The notes: generated from the sequence alone by a model not told the origin. A stretch of 64,000 nucleotides of DNA from Erysipelothrix sp. HDW6C (GCF_011299615.1 NZ_CP049861.1:186001-250000); one strand, 5' to 3'; positions 32,806 through 42,748 are shown, numbered from the stretch's first letter. Translations and numbers: made by a program.

Positions 32806-34038
32806 CTATGCTCGGTCTCCTCTTACTGGGTAATTTTGTGTAAATGCTTTTACTTCTTCGTTAATTCGGTTGATTGCTTCGGGATCATCATGGTGTGTTA
32901 GGGCATCATGAATGAAATGAGCAACTTTCTTAAATTCTTCTTCCTTGAATCCACGACTGGTCATTGCAGGTGTTCCCAATCGAATCCCACTTGTTACGGC
33001 TGGTCGCTCTGTATCAAAGGGAATTGCATTTTTGTTAATGGTGATACTTACTTCGCCAAGAATTTTTTCTGCATGCGCCCCTGTGATTCCAATACTGCGT
33101 TTGACATCAATCATGATGAGATGATTATCAGTACCGCCACTCACAAGACGGTAACCTAGTTTTTCCATCTCACTTGCAATCACACGAGTGTTTTTGATTA
33201 CTTGTTCTTGATATGTTTGAAAACTTGGTTGTAAGGCCTCATGGAAACAGACCGCCTTTGCTGCAATAACATGCATCAATGGCCCCCCTTGCATTCCTGG
33301 GAATACAGAACGGTCGATGTCTTTGGCAAATTCTTTCTTACATAAGATGATACCACCACGTGGTCCACGCAGTGTTTTGTGGGTTGTTGAAGTTACAAAG
33401 TCCGCATACGGCACAGGATTGGGATGCAATCCTGCTGCAATTGGGCCTGCAATATGAGCCATATCGACCATAAGGTAAGCACCAACTTCATCAGCAATTT
33501 CACGGAATTTCGCAAAGTCAATCGTACGTGAATATGCACTTGCTCCTGCTACAATAAGTTTCGGTTTAACTTCGAGTGCTTTCGCACGCACCGCTTCATA
33601 ATCAATCATTTCATTGAAACGATCCACACCATAACTGAAGAAGGTGTAGTTAATTCCTGAGAAATTCAACTGATGTCCATGTGTTAAGTGTCCGCCGGAA
33701 TTTAAGTCCATTCCAAGCACAACATCGCCATGCTCAAGAACTGTCATATAAACAGCCATGTTAGCTTGTGATCCACTATGAGGTTGAACATTCGCATGTT
33801 CAGCTCCATAAATTTCCTTAACACGTTCAATGGCAAGATTCTCAACAACATCAACATACTCACAGCCACCATAATAACGTTTTCCTGGATAGCCTTCTGC
33901 ATATTTATTGGTCAGAACACTGCCTTGTGCTTCGAGAACTTGATTGGAAACAAAGTTCTCAGAGGCAATCAATTCGATGTGCTCTAACTGGCGTTGCTCT
34001 TCATTCGCAATCGCGGTAAATATTAAGTCATCTCTCAT
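32806..34038 (-). CDS. glyA: Serine hydroxymethyltransferase
   Basis: PLP enzyme interconverting serine and glycine with one-carbon transfer to tetrahydrofolate. The 410 residues match GlyA. Signatures: [30 protein letters not shown], and the PLP-lysine motif [12 protein letters not shown]. The start overlaps the rpiB stop (TAATG), indicating coupling. Confidence 0.97.
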   Translation of the reverse strand: MRDDLIFTAIANEEQRQLEHIELIASENFVSNQVLEAQGSVLTNKYAEGYPGKRYYGGCEYVDVVENLAIERVKEIYGAEHANVQPHSGSQANMAVYMTVLEHGDVVLGMDLNSGGHLTHGHQLNFSGINYTFFSYGVDRFNEMIDYEAVRAKALEVKPKLIVAGASAYSRTIDFAKFREIADEVGAYLMVDMAHIAGPIAAGLHPNPVPYADFVTSTTHKTLRGPRGGIILCKKEFAKDIDRSVFPGMQGGPLMHVIAAKAVCFHEALQPSFQTYQEQVIKNTRVIASEMEKLGYRLVSGGTDNHLIMIDVKRSIGITGAHAEKILGEVSITINKNAIPFDTERPAVTSGIRLGTPAMTSRGFKEEEFKKVAHFIHDALTHHDDPEAINRINEEVKAFTQNYPVRGDRA

Positions 34039-34493
34039 TAACGACCCTCCTTGATTTCAATATCTTTAATTTTATTAATACGACGTGTGTGACGTTCATC
34101 TTGGCTGTACGCTGTACCCAACCATGTACGAACAATCGCCTCATTCATAGCAAGTTCGGTTGTGCGTCCTGCAAGCGCTAGAATATTTGAATCGTTGTGC
34201 TCGCGTGTGAGTTCCGCAACTTCAGTACTTGTAACCAAAGCAGCACGAATACCACGAACTTTATTGGCAACAATGGATGCACCAATACCTGTCCCACAAA
34301 GAATAATCCCCATTTCATACTCGCCATCCGCTACTGCTTTAACTGCTGGATAGATGACATCGGGATAATCAACACTTGCATCGGAGTGAACACCATAGTC
34401 TTCAAACTCATAACCCATCTCTGTAATCACTGATTTCAAGGCCTCTTTTTGTTCAAAACCACCTTGATCACTTGCTAATGCTATCTTCTTCAT
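34038..34493 (-). CDS. rpiB: Ribose-5-phosphate isomerase B
   Basis: Interconverts ribose 5-phosphate and ribulose 5-phosphate in the pentose phosphate pathway. The 151 residues match RpiB/LacAB: start [19 protein letters not shown], then the active-site stretch [25 protein letters not shown]-like with Cys, and [15 protein letters not shown] at the end. The start at 34493 follows AAAGGAGG; upstream codons overlap the preceding gene. Sandwiched between tsaC and glyA with overlapping ends. Confidence 0.94.
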   Translation of the reverse strand: MKKIALASDQGGFEQKEALKSVITEMGYEFEDYGVHSDASVDYPDVIYPAVKAVADGEYEMGIILCGTGIGASIVANKVRGIRAALVTSTEVAELTREHNDSNILALAGRTTELAMNEAIVRTWLGTAYSQDERHTRRINKIKDIEIKEGR

Positions 34494-35098
34494 TGTACTG
34501 CCTCCTTTTGTATTTGTTCTAAAGTAATAATACCTTCCCTTAAGCATACTATTTCTGGACCCGTTAGGTCAAATACGCTTGACGACTTTCCACCATCAAT
34601 GTTTCCAATGACGACACCTGAGATACGTCCCTCAAGTTGTTCAAGAACCATATCCGAAGATGTTGCTGTGGTGAGCCCAGAACGGTTCGCCGACGGTAGC
34701 CAAATCGGATGGCCGACTTTGGTAATAATTTCATGAACCCACGCATCATCCGCCATACGAATCCCCAATGTCTTTTGGTCACCAAGGAAATCAAAAACGC
34801 CTTCTTTACGTTTAAAGATAAACGTTACCGCACCCGGCATAAATGTGCGCATCAAGTGACGTTGGACGTCTGTTAACTCAGCCACCGCTTCAATTTGTGC
34901 TTCACTTGCCACCATTAATGGGAACGGCTTATTCTCTGGACGCTCTTTCGCATCCTTTAGTTTTTGATACATCGCATCATTACCACTGTGTGCTGCAAGT
35001 CCATAAACAGTATCCGTCATGATGGCAACGAGGCCACCTTCTTTAATTGTCGATGCAATTGCATCTATTTCTTTTTTATCAAATTGTTTTGTTTCCAT
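34490..35098 (-). CDS. tsaC: L-threonylcarbamoyladenylate synthase (Sua5/YrdC/YwlC)
   Basis: Makes threonylcarbamoyl-AMP for the t6A modification of ANN-decoding tRNAs. The 202 residues carry the family motifs MTDTVYGLAAHS, KDAKERPENKPFPLMV, and LPSANRSGLTTATSS. No long C-terminal Sua5 domain is present, so it is the YrdC/TsaC-like form. The start at 35098 follows GAGGTGG. Its location between prmC and rpiB is usual in Firmicutes. Confidence 0.93.
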   Translation of the reverse strand: METKQFDKKEIDAIASTIKEGGLVAIMTDTVYGLAAHSGNDAMYQKLKDAKERPENKPFPLMVASEAQIEAVAELTDVQRHLMRTFMPGAVTFIFKRKEGVFDFLGDQKTLGIRMADDAWVHEIITKVGHPIWLPSANRSGLTTATSSDMVLEQLEGRISGVVIGNIDGGKSSSVFDLTGPEIVCLREGIITLEQIQKEAVQ

Positions 35099-35148
35099 AA
35101 TCCACCTCAAACCTTGTGTCTATTTTACCATAAAAAAAGATACTAATC

Positions 35149-35997
35149 TTAAGTTTGATTAATACCTTTATAGATGAATACCATCCGATCAAGACCATTA
35201 ATATCTTGACGTAATTCAATTGTAGCGTCGCTAAAAAATTCATGACTTAAAGCAACCACAGCATCCCCAATATCAAAACCAATTTCAAAAGCAATGACCG
35301 CACGGTCATTTAATACCTTGTGTGCATTTTCAAGAACGCGACGGTAAAAGAAGAGTCCGTCCTCGCCACCAAATAACGCAACATGTGGTTCGTTGTTCAA
35401 TACTGAAGTTTGGATGTGTTCTGTATTTTTTATATACGGTGGATTGCAGACAAGAATATCGAGTTTAATATCTTTATCAATGAGCGGTTGCAACATATCG
35501 CCTTGCATGAATGTAACTTCCGCTTCATTGAATGTTGCATTCTTTTGTGCAACTTCCAATGCTTCCCCACTGATATCCGATGCATACACATGTGTATTCA
35601 ACTCTTTGGCAAGTGCAATGCCAATGGCACCACTTCCGCAAGCAACATCGGCAATTACTGGATTTTCAAAGTAAGCATCCACATCTGCAAGGACATACCC
35701 CACAAGTTCTTCTGTTTCCCCACGAGGAATTAATACGCCTTCATCAACAAAGATTTTGTATCCAAAGAACCATTCATACCCAAGCACATAGCCCAACGGA
35801 ACATCTGCAGCAAGTTCTTGAATTTTCTTATTATAATCTTCAGCAATCTCAGTGAGTGCCTCATCATCAAATACAAGGAACATATCCAAATCATGCTCAC
35901 GTAAGAGCTCAAGCATTAAAACACGGGCAAAGCCCGTGTAGACACCTGATTTATCCAGTACATCTGTTGCTATGTTTACGAGTTGTTTATAAGTCAT
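35149..35997 (-). CDS. prmC: Release factor glutamine methyltransferase
   Basis: Methylates the GGQ glutamine of release factors RF1 and RF2. The 282 residues have the SAM-binding motif VADVACGSGAIGIAL and the catalytic NPPY motif (VCNPPYIKNTE), with the N-terminal RF-docking region including LIPRGETEELV. The start overlaps the prfA stop (TAATG), fitting enzyme and substrate encoded together. Confidence 0.95.
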   Translation of the reverse strand: MTYKQLVNIATDVLDKSGVYTGFARVLMLELLREHDLDMFLVFDDEALTEIAEDYNKKIQELAADVPLGYVLGYEWFFGYKIFVDEGVLIPRGETEELVGYVLADVDAYFENPVIADVACGSGAIGIALAKELNTHVYASDISGEALEVAQKNATFNEAEVTFMQGDMLQPLIDKDIKLDILVCNPPYIKNTEHIQTSVLNNEPHVALFGGEDGLFFYRRVLENAHKVLNDRAVIAFEIGFDIGDAVVALSHEFFSDATIELRQDINGLDRMVFIYKGINQT

Positions 35998-37079
35998 TAA
36001 ACGCCTTGTTCGAGGATTTCCTTTTGTTCTTGCTCAAGAAGTGCATTCACAATTTCATCCAACTTACCTTCCATAATAATATCTAACTTTTGCAATGTTA
36101 ATCCAATACGGTGATCACTCACGCGGTTTTGTGGATAGTTGTATGTTCTAATTTTTTCCGAACGGTCACCACGACCAATTTTTGTACTACGAGTTGCTGA
36201 GCGTTCCTCATCGAGTTTGCGTTGATGATGTTCAAAGACACGCGCACGAATCAAACGCATCGCCGTATCACGGTTTGCATGTTGTGAACGTCCATCTTGA
36301 CACTTCACAGTTATACCTGTAGGTTTGTGAACAATTCGAACAGCGGAGTCGGTTTTATTAACGTGTTGTCCACCAGCCCCAGAAGCACGCATTGTGTCGA
36401 CTTCCAAATCATTCGGATCGATATCAATTTCTTCTTCTTCAACATCCGCCAATACAATAACAGTAGCAGTCGATGTATGAATACGACCTTGTGTTTCTGT
36501 TTTTGGTACACGTTGTACACGGTGTGCTCCAGATTCAAATTTAAAATGACGGTACGGTTCTTGTCCACGTACGATGAATGAAATCAGTGTATATCCACCG
36601 GAATCAGCTTCGGACGCTTCAATGACTTCATACTTATAACCCAGTGTTTCTGCATAACGCGTATACATACGGTACAAGTCACCTGCAAAAATATTTCCTT
36701 CATCGCCACCAGCTGCACCACGAATTTCGATAATTGCATCATAACTATCGGCAGGGTCACGCGGGATTAAAAGCACGCGCAGTTCTTCCTGTAGATTTTC
36801 CATCTTTTCGGAGTACTCTGCAATTTCCATTTCTGCAAGTTCACGCAATTCAACTTCAGTTTCAACTGCAAGCATCTCTTCTGCTTGTGTCACAAGATCT
36901 TCTGCTTCTAAATATTTATTATAAGCAGATAACGTTTGTTGCATTCCAGATTGTTCTTTTCCGAGTTTCGCCATTTGCTTACGATCGCCCAATACTTCGG
37001 GTGTCATCATTAATTCAGTGATTTCTGCATCACGTGATTTAATGCGCTCAAGACGCTCTTTCATTGTTTTTTCTAACAT
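35997..37079 (-). CDS. prfA: Peptide chain release factor 1
   Basis: Terminates translation at UAA and UAG. The 360 residues match RF1, with the catalytic GGQ in [19 protein letters not shown] and the helical N-terminal domain with [15 protein letters not shown]. The codon-recognition tripeptide region lies in ERLSEVP-like sequence near residue 180 but I could not confirm the PxT itself. Overlaps the tdk stop by TAATG. Confidence 0.95.
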   Translation of the reverse strand: MLEKTMKERLERIKSRDAEITELMMTPEVLGDRKQMAKLGKEQSGMQQTLSAYNKYLEAEDLVTQAEEMLAVETEVELRELAEMEIAEYSEKMENLQEELRVLLIPRDPADSYDAIIEIRGAAGGDEGNIFAGDLYRMYTRYAETLGYKYEVIEASEADSGGYTLISFIVRGQEPYRHFKFESGAHRVQRVPKTETQGRIHTSTATVIVLADVEEEEIDIDPNDLEVDTMRASGAGGQHVNKTDSAVRIVHKPTGITVKCQDGRSQHANRDTAMRLIRARVFEHHQRKLDEERSATRSTKIGRGDRSEKIRTYNYPQNRVSDHRIGLTLQKLDIIMEGKLDEIVNALLEQEQKEILEQGV

Positions 37080-37693
37080 TATTTTTCACCTTTACTATAT
37101 CCATTGATTGTTGGCTTGTCATATACAATATGATCATGGCGGCAACGTGCTTCATATGCCTCACTTGCTCCAACCAACACAACTGGATCATTATATGATG
37201 CAGGTTCACCATTAACCAGTCGTTGCGAACGTGTCGCAGGTGCCCCACATTTTGTACAAACAGCAGTAAGTTTTGTAACAAACTCTGCAGTTGTCATGAG
37301 TTTGGGGATAACCCCAAATGCCTCACCTCTAAAATCCATATCCAACCCTGCAACCATAACACGCTTCCCTTGGAGCGCAAGATGATCACAGACCTTTACA
37401 ATTTCGTCATCGAAAAACTGTACCTCATCAATAGCAACAACATCTGTCTCATCTGTAACATACTCTAATATCTTCACAGCTGAATCAATCACTACCGATC
37501 GAACCCGTGTTCCTGCGTGTGAAACGACCTCGTCATCACTGTAACGATTATCCACAGCCGGTTTAAAAACTAAGATGTTTTTGTTTGCATACTTCAGTGT
37601 ATTAATTCGACGAATTAATTCCTCTGTCTTTCCTGCAAACATGCATCCTGTTATTACTTCTACATACCCCTCTTGATACTGATGATACATCAT
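37079..37693 (-). CDS. tdk: Thymidine kinase
   Basis: Phosphorylates thymidine in pyrimidine salvage. The 204 residues match the type II family: P-loop [15 protein letters not shown], Walker B-like [13 protein letters not shown], the lasso loop and a zinc-binding [13 protein letters not shown]. The start is at ATG 37693 (or the next ATG), after GAGGTGA. First gene of an operon through upp. Confidence 0.95.
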   Translation of the reverse strand: MMYHQYQEGYVEVITGCMFAGKTEELIRRINTLKYANKNILVFKPAVDNRYSDDEVVSHAGTRVRSVVIDSAVKILEYVTDETDVVAIDEVQFFDDEIVKVCDHLALQGKRVMVAGLDMDFRGEAFGVIPKLMTTAEFVTKLTAVCTKCGAPATRSQRLVNGEPASYNDPVVLVGASEAYEARCRHDHIVYDKPTINGYSKGEK

Positions 37694-37732
37694 TTTTCAA
37701 TCACCTCTTACATTACATTCTAACGTATTTGC

Positions 37733-37763
37733 CTAAAAAAAATAAGGGGTGAGCCCCTTATTT
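37733..37763 (-). terminator. rpmE terminator
   Basis: A 10-bp stem (37740-37749 with 37754-37763) with a 4-base loop followed by eight T on the minus strand. The rpmE stop codon is inside the hairpin. Confidence 0.85.
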
Positions 37764-37961
37764 CATACCATATTTCTTATTGAATTTGTCAATACGTCCG
37801 GCTGCATTAGCGAAACGTTGTTTACCTGTATAGAAAGGGTGGCAGTTTGAGCATGTATCTACACGTAGACCTTCTGCTGTTGATCCCACTTCAATTTCTG
37901 TATTACAAGATGTACAAACAATTTTTGTTGCATGGTATTCTGGATGAATTCCTTGTTTCAT
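37758..37961 (-). CDS. rpmE: Ribosomal protein L31 (zinc type)
   Basis: A 67-residue large-subunit protein. The start MKQGIHPEY, the CTSC pair and [14 protein letters not shown] place it in the zinc-binding L31 form, with four cysteines. It is a single-gene unit ending at a strong hairpin that overlaps its stop. In many bacteria an upregulated zinc-free L31 paralogue exists; none is in this window. Confidence 0.95.
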   Translation of the reverse strand: MKQGIHPEYHATKIVCTSCNTEIEVGSTAEGLRVDTCSNCHPFYTGKQRFANAAGRIDKFNKKYGMK

Positions 37962-38082
37962 AATATGTCGTCTCCTTCCGCCTAAGTGTAAGTTTAACTA
38001 CCTTAGATAAGTGCTTAGTAATGATACCACAATCGCGCCTCATTAGCAATCCTTTTGTTTACGCGAACGAGCACTGTGTGCA

Positions 38083-38502
38083 TCATTGATTCAGAATCAA
38101 TTTCCCATTATAAAAATACAGTGTTCTAACAAACTCATTATCACCATCCGGTGTCTTTTCAACAACCTTATATCGCATTGCAACCAAGTCAATGTTTTGT
38201 GAGGATACACTTAGAATCTCCTCCAACAATGCCCGCTTCTCTTGGCTTGCATCCGTATTCAAAGCTGCATTGGTCGACAGTATTTGTTCGTAGATTTGTT
38301 CAAGTTCATCATGCACACGCTCTGCATCAACCTCAATCGATAGGGGTTGTCCTAATTGAGACTCCACTTCTGATTGAAGTGTACCATCCACAAGCGTGAA
38401 TATTGTAGGCGCAACATACTTCGGTTTTTGTTGTGCATTTAAGTACAAGAATCCACAAACCGCAACAATCGCAAGCAGTGCTAGAATTAGCCATTTTTTC
38501 AT
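38083..38502 (-). CDS. Unknown membrane-anchored protein
   Basis: A 139-residue protein beginning MKKWLILALLAIVAVCGFLYLN, a signal anchor with a single Cys but no clear lipobox. The rest is a soluble, mixed helix-strand domain with several acidic stretches, ending in LYFYNGKLILNQ. I do not recognise the family. The start at 38502 follows GGAGAA. It is 15 bases downstream of a GNAT-like gene on the same strand and could be co-expressed. Role unknown. Confidence 0.65.
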   Translation of the reverse strand: MKKWLILALLAIVAVCGFLYLNAQQKPKYVAPTIFTLVDGTLQSEVESQLGQPLSIEVDAERVHDELEQIYEQILSTNAALNTDASQEKRALLEEILSVSSQNIDLVAMRYKVVEKTPDGDNEFVRTLYFYNGKLILNQ

Positions 38503-38517
38503 CGTATTCTCCATTAT

Positions 38518-39354
38518 CTAGATTTGTATTGAATACCCTCGGTAATCATCAATCCTTTCAAATCCCAGTGTTTCCATGCCATAAATTTTGTCCAGTTCTA
38601 TTTCTTCAACAAGATAGATAACTTTCTCAACACCTCTAATACTTAATGACCACAACACGTCATTCAAAAGCATCGCATTCGCATTATCAGAATCAAGAAA
38701 ATATATCTCTGCATATTTCCTGTTCTGTTTTTGATAATTCATAGCACATACCGAACCTGTAATAGGGGACACGTCGATTGTACGAATTGTCCATTTATCT
38801 CGGTTTGCAAGAATTCGTGTTCCGTTCCAATATGCATCAGGATACAAGCGGTTGTGATAATCACTAAATGCTTCCTCACCATCTCGCTTTAGGTCTTCAG
38901 TAAAGGTACTACTCGTAAATTTATCATGATCCGATAGTATTCGCTCATAGCGTATCAATTTATCAACACATTGAAATCCTTCCTGTCCTAAGAAATCGAT
39001 TGCTTCGCGATTGGAACTTGGATACCCTATAAAAAATTGGTAACCTTTATATTTTTGTCGAATGTACTTATAGAACATCTCAGCAAACTCCTGATATTTT
39101 CGTTCGCACGCAATACCACCAACAGCTTGAAGATACTTACCCTCACAGTCAACAATTAATGGAAGGATTGCATAGTCATCACCATCTCGCAGGATAAGAA
39201 GGGTCTCATCACGTATAGCACCATTCAAAACTTTTCGTATGTCTTCACGATTATCCATGATTGGATAAAAGCGTGTCTTGGGGTTTTGGTAAATGCTCCA
39301 GCAGTAATCTACCAGTTCATCAACTGACATCTCGCCTATCGTAACCCACTCCAT
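38518..39354 (-). CDS. Putative GNAT-family protein
   Basis: A 278-residue protein that seems to contain two GNAT-like folds: the first half has a beta-strand run ending GFQCVDKLIRYER, and the second ends ETLGFERIDDYRGYSI, both typical of GNAT C-termini (GFxxxxxxxxY). Clear acetyl-CoA binding motif (R/Q-x-x-G-x-G/A) is not seen. The start at 39354 follows AGGAGG; upstream codons are not supported. It probably acetylates a small molecule or protein, but the target is not apparent. Confidence 0.55.
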   Translation of the reverse strand: MEWVTIGEMSVDELVDYCWSIYQNPKTRFYPIMDNREDIRKVLNGAIRDETLLILRDGDDYAILPLIVDCEGKYLQAVGGIACERKYQEFAEMFYKYIRQKYKGYQFFIGYPSSNREAIDFLGQEGFQCVDKLIRYERILSDHDKFTSSTFTEDLKRDGEEAFSDYHNRLYPDAYWNGTRILANRDKWTIRTIDVSPITGSVCAMNYQKQNRKYAEIYFLDSDNANAMLLNDVLWSLSIRGVEKVIYLVEEIELDKIYGMETLGFERIDDYRGYSIQI

Positions 39355-39434
39355 CGTTTTACCTCCTATAGGATCATCTTTGCTATAATCTTTCATTCAG
39401 GATTCTCAATGTTTTTTTTCACACTAACACCACC

Positions 39435-39609
39435 TTATTCACCGGTGATATCTATTTTATACTTCCCGAGAGAACTAACTGTATGGACGAACAGAGTACT
39501 AATGTCATTTCCTGGATAGATTACCACTACTTCCCCACCAAAGTCGGGTAGATCGTATCTGGCGAGAAACCTTTCTGGTGAATTCATTAATTTTCTTTAT
39601 TTCCTTCAT
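39435..39609 (-). other. Possible frameshifted small gene in a 350-base gap
   Basis: Minus strand: an ATG at 39609 follows a fine AAAGGAGC site but the frame stops after 30 codons. A shifted frame from ATG 39587 runs 50 codons to 39435 and reads protein-like, ending FVHTVSSLGKYKIDITGE. The strong ribosome site and the shift suggest a small gene with a frameshift, or a short peptide gene with weak start. No family recognised. The rest of 39397-39746 holds only the next gene's terminator. Confidence 0.3.
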
Positions 39610-39710
39610 TATTTGCTCCTTTGAAAATATGTCTTAACAATAATCGAATGCGACCATCCTACTCTTTTTCCAACGTAATGTTATCATAACAATTTTCTTA
39701 CCAATCTCCA

Positions 39711-39739
39711 AATTAAAACACGCACATTCAGTGTGCGTG
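39711..39739 (-). terminator. Terminator of the metalloprotease-like gene
   Basis: An 8-bp stem (CACGCACA with TGTGCGTG, 39719-39739) with a 5-base loop followed by TTTTAATTT on the minus strand, eight bases past the stop. Confidence 0.75.
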
Positions 39740-39746
39740 CTTCGAC

Positions 39747-40619
39747 TTATTGTTCGTAACCTCTATATGCAAGAATTCTTCTCGCAAACCCTCGATATCC
39801 TTTAGCGTAAATACCTTGCAATGTATGGTCACTTTTTGCACTAAACTTTAAAAATAGTTTTCCACTTATGGCTCCAAATTTATCCCAATAATTGCGATTC
39901 GTATTCATAGCGATTAGCAGTTCGTTTTGTCTCGCTTCTGCTTTCTCTTTCAACACTTCACAAAGTTGATGGGTCGACTCGCGATAATAATGGCTATATT
40001 CTAGAGGGTCAATGTCACTATTATCCGCAAGAAAATGTGCGAATCCTTCATCAAAGACCAAGTAATCAACCTTTTCTTCAAAAGATGCACCTTCTTTAAG
40101 GATGTAATCTTTCCGAATACAGACATGTGCTAACTCATGCGTAAGCAGTTGTTGCATGAGTTCTGAAAGCGTGATTCCTTGCTGTAGATAAGCATCAATG
40201 TTTTGCAGATCAATAATAATGACACCGTTGCGCACCATCATGTCATAAACACTTGGGCACCCAACAACCAATTCAATTGATGTATCTTTAGTTGCCTCAC
40301 GCCAATCTTTAAAGATGGTGTCAAAGTATTGAATGTTGAGTGGTGTGAAATTGTGGAGTAACGTGATAATACTGTCTCTTAATTCTCTTAATTGCAACTG
40401 TTCAAGAATCGGCGCACTAAAGTGATGCTCTCCTGGAATTATTTCATCGAAAACCCAGTAATCTGAAACATTGTTCTCTCCATCCAGATATCGTTGTATT
40501 TGAGTATCAATTACCTTCATATTTGAATACTCAACTGTCGTTTCCAACAATGATGATCCATGACCAATCTTTTGTGGGTAACTTAATCTGAATAATTGTC
40601 TTACGCGGTTTTCGGGCAA
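39747..40619 (-). CDS. Putative gluzincin-type zinc metalloprotease
   Basis: A 290-codon frame with HELAH (161-165) and a downstream Glu in FDEGFAHFLAD (Glu191). HExxH plus a following E-G-x-A pattern is typical of gluzincin proteases. No signal peptide or membrane segment, so it should be cytoplasmic. The true start is uncertain: the TTG at 40619 has weak upstream signals, while ATG 40520 (Met34) is also possible. It follows an XRE regulator gene by 12 bases, a pairing seen for ImmA/IrrE-type proteases that cleave their regulator partners; sequence similarity to ImmA beyond the zinc motif is not evident. Confidence 0.6.
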   Translation of the reverse strand: MPENRVRQLFRLSYPQKIGHGSSLLETTVEYSNMKVIDTQIQRYLDGENNVSDYWVFDEIIPGEHHFSAPILEQLQLRELRDSIITLLHNFTPLNIQYFDTIFKDWREATKDTSIELVVGCPSVYDMMVRNGVIIIDLQNIDAYLQQGITLSELMQQLLTHELAHVCIRKDYILKEGASFEEKVDYLVFDEGFAHFLADNSDIDPLEYSHYYRESTHQLCEVLKEKAEARQNELLIAMNTNRNYWDKFGAISGKLFLKFSAKSDHTLQGIYAKGYRGFARRILAYRGYEQ

Positions 40620-40631
40620 TGACGCTAAACA

Positions 40632-41465
40632 TTAGAGGAATACAACGAACGGTGTAATTTCGGCCATTCGTTTTTCTCGTATCAGGTAATCAACAATTAA
40701 TTTGACCGTTTCTTCATCCACAAATGGTGCGAGAGGAATTAAGCCTTCAACACGCGCATTCGGTTGAGATAAAGTATTTTCAACATGTTTGTGAAGGGCA
40801 TCCTCTTCTAAAAATGGATACAATCCTTCAATTCCTTCTGTTTCGCTCTTTGCGTGAGCATCGGTGAATAACTTATCAATGGTCTTTGCATCCATAAAAG
40901 GTGCAAAAGGGATAATATCTTTAAGTTTAAAATCTTCTCGTTGTTCTAAGCGACCGATAATCATACCCAGATCTTCTTCATCAATAAATGCAACCAGTGG
41001 CACAATATCACGTATACCATAGCGATCAATGTTTTCAAGAATCCAATCTTTAATCTGATCTGACTCCATGAATGGCGCAATTGCAATGAGTGATTCCACT
41101 GTGAATTCTTCAGGATCAACTTTACTGAATACTTTTTCAAAGAGATCTGGTTTTGTAATAGGCGCAATATCTATGAGTTCTTTCTCATTTAACGGCTCAT
41201 TTTTTTCTACTTTGCGTACTGATTCTGCCATCCTTACATTACCAAGGAGCTCATCAATTGAAATGGAAAATATTTGTGAGAGTTCTGATAGTTTTCCAAT
41301 ATCTGGACTTGTTAATCCATTTTCCCAAGATGATACTGCTTGGTGGCTTACACCTAGCGTTTCTGCCAACTCTCCTTGTGTAAGATTCCGTTGCTTCCGT
41401 TGTGTGGCAATTACCTTACCAAGATGGTTCATATCAAATGTATTTACGTTGTGACTGATTTTCAT
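40632..41465 (-). CDS. XRE-type HTH regulator with tandem IAPFM repeats
   Basis: A 277-residue protein: an N-terminal Cro/C1 HTH (about 13-68, with LAETLGVSHQAVSSWENG) followed by at least five helical repeats of about 30-35 residues, each around the phrase I-A/V-P-F-M/V-x: DIAPITKPD, AIAPFMESD, VPLVAFIDEED, IPFAPFMDAKT, IPLAPFVDEET. The repeats would form a solenoid for protein binding. The start at 41465 is chosen because GAGG is 7 bases upstream. The gene for a HExxH protein follows. Regulatory target unknown. Confidence 0.8.
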   Translation of the reverse strand: MKISHNVNTFDMNHLGKVIATQRKQRNLTQGELAETLGVSHQAVSSWENGLTSPDIGKLSELSQIFSISIDELLGNVRMAESVRKVEKNEPLNEKELIDIAPITKPDLFEKVFSKVDPEEFTVESLIAIAPFMESDQIKDWILENIDRYGIRDIVPLVAFIDEEDLGMIIGRLEQREDFKLKDIIPFAPFMDAKTIDKLFTDAHAKSETEGIEGLYPFLEEDALHKHVENTLSQPNARVEGLIPLAPFVDEETVKLIVDYLIREKRMAEITPFVVFL

Positions 41466-41519
41466 AATCATGCCTCGCTTTCTGATTAAATCTTACGATG
41501 TGAGTACCAAATATTAAAG

Positions 41520-41556
41520 CAAGCGCTCCTTGAATTTGAAATTCAAGTAACGCTTG
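41520..41556 (-). terminator. Hairpin downstream of the ThrE-type pair
   Basis: CAAGCG/CGCTTG (41520-41525 with 41551-41556) encloses a perfect inner stem TTGAATTT/AAATTCAA (41530-41546). The 3' T tract on the minus strand is short (CTTTAATATTT), so this may be a weak terminator. Confidence 0.5.
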
Positions 41557-41561
41557 AGTCA

Positions 41562-41999
41562 CTATTTCGTCAGTATTTTCATGATAATACGGTAAAATAT
41601 CTCAATCACAACAATCGCAAGCGCAATGGTGATCGATATGGTAAATGTTTTAGTAAGAAGTTCTATTCCCATGATGTAATCGCCACTCATTAAACTACGA
41701 ATAGCTTGGTATGCCGAAATACCTGGGACGAGCGGAAATATTCCCGGTAGGTTGAATGTCGTCGTTGGAACTTTTGCTTGGCGTGCAAAAATAATTGAAC
41801 AAACGGACACAGTTACAGCACCAAAGAAAACCGAGACTGTAGTACTTACATTTTGTCCCAATAAAATCCAATTGACCATCCACCCAAACATTCCCGTTAA
41901 ACCACAGCGAACCAGCACACGGCGAGGAACATTAACAATGATTCCAAATCCTAGTGATGTAATGAAACTACTTAGTAATTGCGTTATTATTGTCATCAT
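41562..41999 (-). CDS. ThrE-type exporter, C-terminal half (ThrE_2/DUF3815)
   Basis: A 145-residue membrane protein with about five helices. It matches the ThrE_2 half found as a separate subunit in many Firmicutes: MLxGFGIIVNVPRRVLVRCGLTGMFG-like start (IIVNVPRRVLVRCGLTGMFGW), and PGIFPLVPGISAYQAIRSL. The partner, ThrE N-terminal half, lies directly upstream and they share a 1-base overlap. Together they should export threonine, serine or another small molecule; the substrate is not known. Confidence 0.85.
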   Translation of the reverse strand: MMTIITQLLSSFITSLGFGIIVNVPRRVLVRCGLTGMFGWMVNWILLGQNVSTTVSVFFGAVTVSVCSIIFARQAKVPTTTFNLPGIFPLVPGISAYQAIRSLMSGDYIMGIELLTKTFTISITIALAIVVIEIFYRIIMKILTK

Positions 42000-42748
42000 T
42001 AAAACCTCAAGGCGCTCATGACACCTGCTCCAATCATCCCAGCAATCATGATTGCTTCAATCATGAACACCGTTCCTGATATGGTATTCCCTACCAAGAA
42101 ATCCCGAATTGAATTCATGATTTGAATCCCCGGAACCAAAACAATAATACTTCCAATGATGACCGTATCTATATTTGTTACCAAACCCAATGAATTTAAA
42201 TAGTTTGCAAATGTCGCCATCAAGAACGTCGCCATGAATTCTTGTAAAAATCGTACCTGCATTGTTTTGCTAACAACTGTATAAAACCAATATCCTATAA
42301 GCCCCGTTGCAATGGTTACCACCATATCATTTAATGAGCCTTGGAAAATAAGCATCATTGCACCACTAATACATCCCGCTGCAACAATCTTTAACCATTG
42401 TGGGAAATCGGGTGTTTCTTTTTCAATCTCACCCATACGTTGATAGAGTTCTTCTATGTTAAGTATCCCAGCACTGAATTCACGAGAGGCGCGGTTGACT
42501 TCGCCAATTTTTTCCATATTTTGGCGACGACTGGATATCCGTTTCATTTTTGTACTGTGACCAAAATGCGTTGTTACGAAAATTCCGGTGGGAATCACAA
42601 AACTCATCGCTTCGTTTGTACCATGCTTTACCGCTAACATGCGGTTCATGGTATCTTCAACACGATGCATCTCTGCACCGTTTTCCATTAAAATTTTTCC
42701 TGCCAAGATACATGCATCCAAAAGCATGTCTTCTTCCTTATAGTTCAT
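41999..42748 (-). CDS. ThrE-type exporter, N-terminal half (DUF1212)
   Basis: A 249-residue protein with a cytoplasmic domain (about 1-115; GKILMENGAEMHRVEDTMNR and RQNMEKIGEVNRASREF) followed by about five membrane helices ending VLVPGIQIMNSIRDFLVGN. This is the ThrE/DUF1212 family. The catalytic-like glutamate in NGAEMHRVED is present. Transcribed divergently from padR, and overlapping its ThrE_2 partner. Confidence 0.87.
   Translation of the reverse strand: MNYKEEDMLLDACILAGKILMENGAEMHRVEDTMNRMLAVKHGTNEAMSFVIPTGIFVTTHFGHSTKMKRISSRRQNMEKIGEVNRASREFSAGILNIEELYQRMGEIEKETPDFPQWLKIVAAGCISGAMMLIFQGSLNDMVVTIATGLIGYWFYTVVSKTMQVRFLQEFMATFLMATFANYLNSLGLVTNIDTVIIGSIIVLVPGIQIMNSIRDFLVGNTISGTVFMIEAIMIAGMIGAGVMSALRF

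Noticed and set aside
40633-40734. A 33-codon frame from the ATG overlapping the XRE stop codon (TAATG)
   Set aside because: It is short, lies out of frame over the start of the HExxH gene, and reads like no known protein; kept only as a hint that translation may be coupled there.
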